NCBI GenBank assembly: GCA_934292725.1
Contig: CAKQXY010000037.1
Span: forward strand, 1-37,739
DNA from: an uncultured Lachnospiraceae bacterium
GTDB taxonomy: Bacteria > Bacillota > Clostridia > Lachnospirales > Lachnospiraceae
Length of the DNA: 37,739 bases
Direction of reading: 5' to 3'
Part shown: positions 31,867-37,739 of the stretch, piece by piece
Layout: each line of letters opens with the position of its first letter
Numbering within the stretch: the stretch's first letter is position 1
Position numbers and translations under genes: made by a program
The notes under the pieces: model-generated
What the model saw: the letters and a program-made list of their open reading frames with translations, nothing else
What the model was told of the DNA's origin: nothing
The model's database searches: none

Positions 31867-32517
31867 ATTTCCGATTAAAGGGGTCTTCGGACCTCTTTTT
31901 TTTCGATTTTCCCCAATCACTTCATCATCAATATCAATATAATAACGTTCATACGCATTCACTACACGTGTTTCATTATATTTACACTCTCTTTTATAAC
32001 GTCCTCCGTAATTAGCATGCACATGACCATGTACAAACAAAAGTGGTTTATAACAGTCCATTAAGTCCCTGAATACCTGAAATCCCTGGTGAGGAATGTC
32101 ATCACCGTCATTTAACTGATATGCCGGCGCATGCGTAACAAGAATGTCAAAGCCATCTTTCTTTCGCAGCTTAAAACGCATCTTATTCACACGCTTTTTC
32201 ATCTCCTTTTCCGTGAACATGTTACTTCCCTCTTTGTAGCGCATTGATCCCCCAAGACCAAGCAAACGCACACCATGAAACTCAAAAATATCATCTTCAA
32301 TGCAGATACAGCCCTCTGGAGGTGTCATCTCATATTTTGCATCATGATTTCCCCTCACATAAATCACAGGTGCCTTTGTAAATGTTGCCAGAAAGGACAG
32401 ATATTTTGGATTTAAGTCTCCGCATGAAACGATCAGATCCACATTTTCAATCATCGACTTATCAAAATAGTCCCACAGCGCCTTGGACTCGATATCTGCA
32501 ATTACCAGTATTCTCAT
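31852..32517 (-). CDS. Metallophosphoesterase
   Basis: A 221-residue calcineurin-like phosphoesterase. CGDLN (GD at 33-34), VRGNHD, VTHAPAY and VHGHVHANYGG are present, but the first motif reads D8-I-E10 instead of D-x-H, so one canonical metal-binding His is replaced by Glu. Metal site 1 may be altered. GAGGT lies close before the ATG. It follows the BMP-domain gene on the same strand, separated by 66 bp with a hairpin. The substrate is unknown. Confidence 0.88.
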   Translation of the reverse strand: MRILVIADIESKALWDYFDKSMIENVDLIVSCGDLNPKYLSFLATFTKAPVIYVRGNHDAKYEMTPPEGCICIEDDIFEFHGVRLLGLGGSMRYKEGSNMFTEKEMKKRVNKMRFKLRKKDGFDILVTHAPAYQLNDGDDIPHQGFQVFRDLMDCYKPLLFVHGHVHANYGGRYKRECKYNETRVVNAYERYYIDIDDEVIGENRKKRGPKTPLIGNLFPK

Positions 32518-32543
32518 TCTTACCTCTACCTCTGCCGTAATCC

Positions 32544-32567
32544 AGCGCAGCTATACTTCGCTGCGCT
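32544..32567 (-). terminator. Hairpin between the BMP-domain gene and the phosphoesterase gene
   Basis: AGCGCAGC and GCTGCGCT form a perfect 8-bp stem with an 8-nt loop. No T-run follows on the minus strand, so it may be a weak or factor-assisted terminator, or an mRNA processing or stability element. Confidence 0.4.
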
Positions 32568-32583
32568 TTCATAACCGCTTTTT

Positions 32584-34500
32584 CTACTCTTCTATATTAT
32601 CTACACCCTGAACCTCAACTACAGCCTTTGCATCCTCATTTAATTTGTTCCAATGCGGCAGACTGCCATTCACATTATCGGCCAGCCATCTCATGTTAAT
32701 AATTTCCTCTGGTGTCAGTGAGCGATTGTCATCGCTTTGTACAATACCATCCTGTGAATACAGCTCTCCTGAAAACGGACTAAAGCCACCTTCCATAATT
32801 TGATGCTGCATAAACTCAACCAGCTGCCTTGTTTTTACCGGAACCTTCGGCGAGCAGATGAAATCAACAACACCTGCCGACATTCCCCACCAATAATTAA
32901 GTGCAACACCATCTGAGCCTGCACTGTCCCATGCACCATTTTGTACCGTCTCGACAAGCTTCTTATAAAGCGCACCCCAGTTCCATATCACAGCTGTCAG
33001 ATTTTCCGGCTCATCCTTTTCTATATTGACCAGTCCAAAATAGCGTGACGGGGAATTAGGTACAATCATCTCAAGACACGACACAAGATTTACTTCATTT
33101 GCCTTAAAGTCTTCAAGAATTTCCTGTTTGCTGCGCACTGTCGTCCACTCCAGCTGAATCGTTGCATTTGGATTAACCATCTTCACGCCAATCGCAAATG
33201 CATTGATATTAGCAATCATACCGCAGATTGGATAATCAGCCATATAGCCAATCTTTCCATTTTTACACAATGCTCCTGCTACAAGTCCTGATAAAAACTT
33301 TGCCTCAAACAAGCGCGCATAGTAGGTACGAATACACTGGTGATTCGTGTCAACAGAACAATTTAAAATCTTGACAGCTGGATTTTTTATCGCTGTCTTT
33401 ATGCTGCCCTCAAGAAACTGCGGCGTCGTTGTAAATATAATGTTGCATTTTTTTGCAATTGCATCATCAAGTGTATTCTCAAGTTCTGCTCCCTGTGAAA
33501 CATCATTATAAGAGATTGTTTCAACCTTTCCCTTAAATTCTTCCTCAAGATACATGCGTCCAAGCTCATGACCATATATCCATGCAGAATCCTGTGGATT
33601 TTTATCATGTACAAATGCAATCTTTAAATACTTTGTTCCTGGAGACAACAGATAATCAAACAGATTTTTCTTTGGTGCCCCCTGTGGCTCTGTATTAATC
33701 TCAGAAGGATTTCCCTTTGCCTGAAGCAAAATCTCATCCCACATCTTTAAAAGCTCTGATTTAATCTGAGATGGGAGCTTTTCCTCATGATTAGGATCAC
33801 ACGGATATAGCTCCAAATACATCAAAAAGGCATCTGCTGTCGGAATCGGCGGTTGTTCTCCTCCCTTTTCCTTATATACCTTTTCAAAACGCACATACAA
33901 AGAACGAACCTCCATACGGTCATCATCTGTCCATTTGTAATCTGCATCAAATCCAAGCTTTTCCAATAAAGTCCTATAGCCTCCAAGCTTACTTAACACA
34001 ATGTAATTAACCTTAGAGCACTTATAAAATGCCAGAAACTCAAAGTACAGGCGGTTCTCCGGCTCATCTGTCCTCTTTGGAATAATACGAGTTACATTAC
34101 CCTGCACACTAGGTGCACCGCAAAACTTTAATACACTGACACGCTTATTGCCCTCTAATACATAGTAGCGGTTCATAAACTCATAACACTTAATTGGATC
34201 ATGTATTCCCTCTTCCAAATGAGCATTATAAAGAGCCTGCCACTTGGCTGCAAACTCCGATTCATCATCGAGCAGCGGCATAAAGTTAGGTGCAAATGCA
34301 GTACGTCTTCCTGCCGTAAAGGTTCCCACAATCATTTCCGATGGAATGGAACAAATTCCCAGATCTTCCTCTGCCACAACATCCGTATGAGACAAAAGCT
34401 CCTCAAGCACCTGCAAATACGGATATTTTCCTTCCGACAGATATCTTGCATAGCTTCTCTCACCCTTTTTCAGCGCCTTCTGATAATCATCTCTTGCCAT
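32584..34500 (-). CDS. Cytoplasmic BMP-domain protein with ParB-like N-terminal region
   Basis: A 638-residue protein with no signal peptide, lipobox or membrane helix. Residues ~290-590 are a basic membrane protein (BMP/PnrA/Med) fold: YLKIAFVHDKNPQDSAWIYGHELGRM, IIFTTTPQFLEGSIKTAIKNPAVKILNCS, KFLSGLVAGALCKNGKIGYMADYPI. BMP domains normally bind purine nucleosides outside the cell. Residues ~46-142 contain IPSEMIVGTFTAGRRTAF and YYVLEGNKRVSVLKF, the latter like the E-G-N-x-R-v core of ParB/sulfiredoxin folds. A helical linker (~150-280) joins them. The ATG at 34500 has AAAGGTG 11 nt upstream; a GTG four codons earlier is less likely. Function inferred as intracellular sensing. Confidence 0.82.
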   Translation of the reverse strand: MARDDYQKALKKGERSYARYLSEGKYPYLQVLEELLSHTDVVAEEDLGICSIPSEMIVGTFTAGRRTAFAPNFMPLLDDESEFAAKWQALYNAHLEEGIHDPIKCYEFMNRYYVLEGNKRVSVLKFCGAPSVQGNVTRIIPKRTDEPENRLYFEFLAFYKCSKVNYIVLSKLGGYRTLLEKLGFDADYKWTDDDRMEVRSLYVRFEKVYKEKGGEQPPIPTADAFLMYLELYPCDPNHEEKLPSQIKSELLKMWDEILLQAKGNPSEINTEPQGAPKKNLFDYLLSPGTKYLKIAFVHDKNPQDSAWIYGHELGRMYLEEEFKGKVETISYNDVSQGAELENTLDDAIAKKCNIIFTTTPQFLEGSIKTAIKNPAVKILNCSVDTNHQCIRTYYARLFEAKFLSGLVAGALCKNGKIGYMADYPICGMIANINAFAIGVKMVNPNATIQLEWTTVRSKQEILEDFKANEVNLVSCLEMIVPNSPSRYFGLVNIEKDEPENLTAVIWNWGALYKKLVETVQNGAWDSAGSDGVALNYWWGMSAGVVDFICSPKVPVKTRQLVEFMQHQIMEGGFSPFSGELYSQDGIVQSDDNRSLTPEEIINMRWLADNVNGSLPHWNKLNEDAKAVVEVQGVDNIEE

Positions 34501-34551
34501 ATTCAGCCACACACCTTTCTGTTCTCTAAGTCTCTTGCTCTTTGCAGCTTT

Positions 34552-34580
34552 ATTTTACATCATTTTATCTGCTGTTACAA
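34552..34580 (-). promoter_or_regulatory. Promoter of the BMP-domain gene
   Basis: Minus-strand -35 TTGTAA (34575-34580), 17-bp spacer and -10 TAAAAT (34552-34557), giving a leader of about 45 nt. It is back to back with the amidase promoter. Confidence 0.6.
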
Positions 34581-34626
34581 GTATTCTTAAGAAAACCTTT
34601 CAATCCTTATGAATCCGTGTTTTTTC

Positions 34627-34655
34627 TTGCTTTTTTTTTAGAAACAAAGTACAAT
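34627..34655 (+). promoter_or_regulatory. Promoter of the amidase operon
   Basis: Plus-strand -35 TTGCTT (34627-34632), 17-bp T-rich spacer and -10 TACAAT (34650-34655), about 30 bp before the amidase start codon, which is preceded by AGGAGG. Confidence 0.65.
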
Positions 34656-34686
34656 AAAGTTAACTTATGCATCAGGAGGACTTATT

Positions 34687-35871
34687 ATGAAAAAATCTCG
34701 TTTCATTCCTGCTTTTTTGCTTTCTGCAGCGCTTTTATCTGGACTTGCAGGATGCAAAAAAGAAACTGAATATTATAATCCAAACACACAGACCTCATCT
34801 GTGACAGAAACACAAACTGAACTGCAAACAGAACCTGCCACACAAGCTTCTACAGAAGAATCTACTGAGGCATCCACTGAGGCTTCTACAGAAGAAAGCA
34901 CTGAAGCTTCCACTGAAGAATCTACTGCTGCCCCTGTTGTTTCCAAAGAACTTGCTGTAGGTGACATTTGGTATGTAAATACCGATTCCCTTAATATCCG
35001 CGATTACCCTTCTACTGATGGCAACAAGATTGGTGAGCTTTATCGCGGTGAGGAAGTTAGAATCCTTGCTCTTGCAGAAAATGGCTGGGTTCAGATTCAC
35101 AGTGCAACTATGGACGGCTATGTAAAAGCAGATTTTCTTGTATCTTCTCCAGATCAGGTAGATGGTGCAGCGGCAGATGCCGCTGCATCTGCTGCGCCAG
35201 CCTCAAACGAAACATCAAATGCAAACACATCATCTTCAAACGGACATATTGTGTGCATTGATGCTGGTCATCAGCAGGCAGGCATCAGCGAGCAGGAGCC
35301 AAACGGTCCAGGTTCCTCTGTAATGAAGGCTAAGCTTACGACTGGAACGAGCGGCGTATCTACTGGTCTTGCCGAGTATCAATTAAACTTGGATGTCTCT
35401 CAAATGCTTCAACAGGAGCTTTTAAACCGTGGCTATCAGGTTGTGATGATTCGTACAACAAATGACTGCGCTATGAGCAATGCTGAGCGTGCTGTATACG
35501 CAAATGAAAGCGGTGCTGAAATCTTTGTCCGCATCCATGCAAACAGCTCCAATGATCCTTCTGTAAACGGCGCCATGTTTTACGCTCCATCATCAGCAAA
35601 TTCCTATCTGTCTGCTGATGTAATATCTGCAAGCAACACACTTGCTTCTACGATGCTTTCTTTTTATTGCTCCACAACAGGTCTTGCAAACAAGGGAGTT
35701 CTCCAGGATGATAATATGACAGGTATCAACTGGTGTACTATTCCTGTCACAATCGTAGAAATGGGATTTATGTCTAACCCTGAGGAGGACCAAAAGATGG
35801 CAAATCCTGAGTTTCAGGCTGTAATTGCGCAGGGTCTTGCAAACGGTATTGACGCTTACTTCGGGAGATAA
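34687..35871 (+). CDS. Lipoprotein N-acetylmuramoyl-L-alanine amidase with SH3b domain
   Basis: A 394-residue lipoprotein. The signal ends LSGLAGC with acylated C23. A Thr/Glu/Ser low-complexity spacer (~36-80) contains repeated STEEST/EASTEAST units. An SH3b domain follows (~90-153: WYVNTDSLNIRDYPST...VRILALAENGWVQI), then a second linker and the Amidase_3 domain (~186-392). Zinc ligands and catalytic Glu are visible: H195 in IDAGHQ, E230, H284 in VRIHANSS and E358 in VEMGFMSN. It cleaves the amide between MurNAc and the stem peptide and is tethered outside the membrane. It probably functions in wall remodelling. AGGAGG precedes the ATG. Confidence 0.95.
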   Translation: MKKSRFIPAFLLSAALLSGLAGCKKETEYYNPNTQTSSVTETQTELQTEPATQASTEESTEASTEASTEESTEASTEESTAAPVVSKELAVGDIWYVNTDSLNIRDYPSTDGNKIGELYRGEEVRILALAENGWVQIHSATMDGYVKADFLVSSPDQVDGAAADAAASAAPASNETSNANTSSSNGHIVCIDAGHQQAGISEQEPNGPGSSVMKAKLTTGTSGVSTGLAEYQLNLDVSQMLQQELLNRGYQVVMIRTTNDCAMSNAERAVYANESGAEIFVRIHANSSNDPSVNGAMFYAPSSANSYLSADVISASNTLASTMLSFYCSTTGLANKGVLQDDNMTGINWCTIPVTIVEMGFMSNPEEDQKMANPEFQAVIAQGLANGIDAYFGR

Positions 35872-35877
35872 TTGATT

Positions 35878-36480
35878 ATGGCTGTTCAGATCTATTACCA
35901 ACTGATCCGTGACATCGTAATTGACGAACAGCTGCTTTCCATGCTGCAGCCGCAGCGCAGAAAGCAGCTGTTTTCTTTTCGTTTGGAATCTGATCAAAAG
36001 CGCTGCGCAGCAGCTGGACTTCTTCTTTGGAAACATATTTATCATAAACACCCAGAACGCTTCATTGTCTCTTACAATGCATCTGGAAAACCTAGTGTAG
36101 CAAACGCTCCATTTTTTAACCTCTCACACAGCAATGACTTTGTCATGCTTGCCGTCAGTGACATGCCTGTTGGATGTGACATTGAAAAGCTTCATAAAAC
36201 TGTCCTTTCACACCATGTTTTTCATCCAAATGAGCTTGATTTACTTTCTAGTCTTCCTTCAGGAGATATGCAAAACCATGAGTTTCTTCGCCTGTGGACG
36301 GCAAAGGAAGCCTTCTTAAAAGCTATAGGCACAGGTATTGATGCAAAAGCTTCCTCATACGATTTTAGTAAAAGCAATACCATCTCTCTCTATGATGGTT
36401 CATTTTGGAAACTCGAACATCATACAGTTTACGATTTTCCTGACTATCTTTCGTGTGTTTGCTATAAATGCTTGCAATAA
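35878..36480 (+). CDS. Sfp-type 4'-phosphopantetheinyl transferase
   Basis: A 200-residue enzyme that moves the phosphopantetheine arm from CoA to carrier proteins. Motifs present are FNLSHSNDFVMLAV, the Mg-binding VGCDIEKL and RLWTAKEAFLKAIGTGI (W-x-K-E). Sfp-type enzymes usually serve peptide/polyketide synthetase carriers, although some replace AcpS for fatty acid synthesis; no carrier-protein gene lies nearby. The ATG at 35878 follows the amidase stop by 6 bp, with GGGAG in the end of that gene, so the two are probably co-translated. Confidence 0.93.
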   Translation: MAVQIYYQLIRDIVIDEQLLSMLQPQRRKQLFSFRLESDQKRCAAAGLLLWKHIYHKHPERFIVSYNASGKPSVANAPFFNLSHSNDFVMLAVSDMPVGCDIEKLHKTVLSHHVFHPNELDLLSSLPSGDMQNHEFLRLWTAKEAFLKAIGTGIDAKASSYDFSKSNTISLYDGSFWKLEHHTVYDFPDYLSCVCYKCLQ

Positions 36481-36573
36481 AAAGAAATATCATTTACACT
36501 TTAAGCGTTACAACTTAGATGTTTACATCACACCTGACCTATATTTGATTATGCAGAAACGAGGATTGTTTTT

Positions 36574-37473
36574 ATGATTGCTTATGCTCATCTGTTACTG
36601 TATTTCTTTTTCTACAGCTTTGTCGGCTGGATTTGGGAATCCAGCTATGTATCTATTCTCACAAAACGGCTGACGAACCGAGGTTTTTTAACAGGCCCGA
36701 TGCTTCCCATATATGGAAGCGGCGCTGTAGTCATGCTCTGTGCCACCTACCCGGTTCAATCGTCCGACATTGGTATTTTTCTGCTTGGACTTATTGCTGC
36801 CACAGCGCTTGAGTACGTTACCGGTGTCGTTATGGAAGCACTTTTTCAGGTGCGTTACTGGGATTACAGTGACAAAAAGTTTAACCTACAGGGACATATC
36901 TGCCTAAGTTCCTCGCTTGCATGGGGTGTTTTTACACTTCTTTTGATACGCGTCGTTCATCCACGCATATCAGCTTTGTTGGAAAAGATTCCTCAAAACG
37001 TGTGCTTTGGTGCTCTTGTTGTAATCACGATAGTATTTGCCATCGACTTTGCTTCCTCCTTCCATGCTGCTATGGATCTGCGTCAGATTCTTGAATCTAT
37101 TACTAATCTAAAATCAGATGCAGAAAAGCTTCGTGAACGCTTTACTGTACTTACTGATTCCGTCAGCGAGACGCTTCGCGATAAGCTTGGCACTATAAAA
37201 AAACCAGAAAGTTCTCGTGTTGAGGAATTTCAGGCTTCTGTTTCTGAATACCTCGAAAAGCTTTACTCTCTTGTTCCAAAGGAAAAAACATCCGATGTTA
37301 TTCGACTCAAAGAACGCTTTGCATATTTAGGTGAGCTGAAAAATGCTATCTCAAAACGTATGGATTTTCGTAAGATTATCCTGTTAAAAGGAAACCCAAT
37401 GCTTACTTCAAGAAAATACGCCGATGCGCTTAACTCCTTAAAAGAACAGATTGGACTTAACAAAAACAAATAA
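36574..37473 (+). CDS. CmpB-like putative ABC transporter permease (membrane protein)
   Basis: A 299-residue protein of the family annotated as putative ABC-transporter permease CmpB. The N-terminal ~165 residues hold about five helices and family motifs SFVGWIWESSYVSILTKRLTNRGFLTGPMLPIYGSGA, ALEYVTGVVMEALFQVRYWDYSDKKFNLQGHICLSSSLAWG. The C-terminal ~120 residues are charged and helical, probably a cytoplasmic coiled region. No ATPase is adjacent and the transport role is unproven. CGAGGA lies 8 nt before the ATG; the 93-bp gap to the PPTase has no clear terminator. Confidence 0.85.
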   Translation: MIAYAHLLLYFFFYSFVGWIWESSYVSILTKRLTNRGFLTGPMLPIYGSGAVVMLCATYPVQSSDIGIFLLGLIAATALEYVTGVVMEALFQVRYWDYSDKKFNLQGHICLSSSLAWGVFTLLLIRVVHPRISALLEKIPQNVCFGALVVITIVFAIDFASSFHAAMDLRQILESITNLKSDAEKLRERFTVLTDSVSETLRDKLGTIKKPESSRVEEFQASVSEYLEKLYSLVPKEKTSDVIRLKERFAYLGELKNAISKRMDFRKIILLKGNPMLTSRKYADALNSLKEQIGLNKNK

Positions 37474-37479
37474 GAAAAA

Positions 37480-37524
37480 GACATGCTGCCCATCCTTATT
37501 ACGATAGGCAGCATGTCTTTTTTT
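37480..37524. terminator. Bidirectional terminator
   Basis: A perfect 11-bp stem, GACATGCTGCC/GGCAGCATGTC (37480-37490 and 37507-37517), is flanked by a T-run on each strand (TTTTTTT after the plus-strand stem; CTTTTTC on minus). It separates the CmpB-like gene from the convergent cell-wall-binding gene and probably terminates both. Confidence 0.92.
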
Positions 37525-37541
37525 CATCTACTACTTAACTA

Positions 37542-37739
37542 CTACTTAACTACACCATTTACTACAGTATAAGTTTTTCCATTACAGGTAACCTTTCCGC
37601 TATAGTTCCACTTTAAAACACCATTTATTATGTAATATGTCGTTCCATAATAGTCACAAACACCTGTATAATTCCAGTCAAGCAAACCCTTCTTCACATA
37701 ATACCAGGTTCCTTCATACAGGCAAAGTCCTGTATAATT
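37542..37739 (-). CDS. C-terminal fragment of a cell-wall-binding repeat protein (partial)
   Basis: The window ends inside a minus-strand gene whose last 65 codons are visible, with stop TAG at 37542-37544. The translation carries three aromatic/Gly repeats: NYTGLCLYEGTWYYVKKGLLDW, NYTGVCDYYGTTYYIINGVLKW (each shorter in practice, about 20 residues) and NYSGKVTCNGKTYTVVNGVVK. This N-Y-[TS]-G...W/T-YY-x-x-x-G-x-x-x-W spacing matches the glucan- or choline-binding-type repeats found at the ends of surface proteins in Lachnospiraceae. The catalytic or functional part lies beyond the window. The repeats probably hold a secreted protein to the cell wall. Confidence 0.85.
   Translation of the reverse strand, partial: NYTGLCLYEGTWYYVKKGLLDWNYTGVCDYYGTTYYIINGVLKWNYSGKVTCNGKTYTVVNGVVK

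Noticed and set aside
34773..35100. Antisense open frames opposite the amidase linker
   Set aside because: They arise from the repetitive Thr/Glu/Ser codons and read as Val/Ser/Ala repeats or Phe/Cys-rich noise.

Overview
The window is AT-rich chromosomal DNA of a Firmicutes bacterium, most likely a Lachnospiraceae-type gut anaerobe. The evidence is the strong AGGAGG ribosome binding sites, sigma-A promoters, a 4Fe-4S aldo-keto reductase, a radical-SAM PflX-like enzyme, carbohydrate ABC transporters, GH5 and GH43 enzymes, a CmpB-type membrane protein, and cell-wall-binding repeats of a type common in this family. I see no rRNA, tRNA, CRISPR array, prophage or insertion sequence. Most genes are on the minus strand; kduD, GH5 with its small partner, and the amidase-PPTase-CmpB group are on the plus strand.

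Layout. 1-354: non-coding AT-rich DNA with a degenerate direct repeat. 355-3793: 4Fe-4S aldo-keto reductase, a PAS-GGDEF-EAL c-di-GMP protein and an orphan BlaI/MecI repressor. 4129-7880: branched-chain amino acid cluster with leuA fused to an AraC DNA-binding domain, a Spo0A effector domain without receiver, and ilvE. 8103-12892: LacI repressor and an LplB/LplC/solute-binding ABC importer, with matching candidate operators at both promoters. 13050-15541: phosphoesterase, AraC regulator and divergent kduD. 15551-19533: metNIQ-type importer plus an M20 amidohydrolase. 19966-23202: FecB/FecCD/FecE-type metal-chelate importer. 23311-25311: azlCD and a GH43 enzyme. 25553-27112: bioB-bioY. 27276-29986: aldehyde dehydrogenase, a barstar-like small protein and a PflX-like radical SAM enzyme. 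30129-32517: GH5 cellulase, small membrane protein, phosphoesterase. 32584-34500: cytoplasmic BMP-domain protein with a ParB-like N-terminus. 34687-37473: lipoprotein amidase, Sfp-type PPTase, CmpB-like protein. 37542-37739: C-terminal end of a cell-wall-binding protein.

The most unusual content is regulatory. First, the LeuA-AraC fusion puts a leucine-responsive allosteric domain and a DNA-binding domain in one chain, beside an orphan Spo0A DNA-binding protein and ilvE. It looks like a candidate trigger enzyme for branched-chain amino acid control. Second, the BMP-family protein has no signal peptide and carries a ParB/sulfiredoxin-like N-terminal region, which suggests an intracellular nucleoside sensor. 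Third, a heavily structured intergenic element (19760-19957) and a dispersed palindromic repeat with a 23-bp exact match between copies (3291-3398 and 27216-27275, perhaps also 20834-20882) are not explained by any gene.

Functions are inferred by reading motifs in translations. No database search was run, so substrate assignments for transporters and sugar enzymes are tentative.
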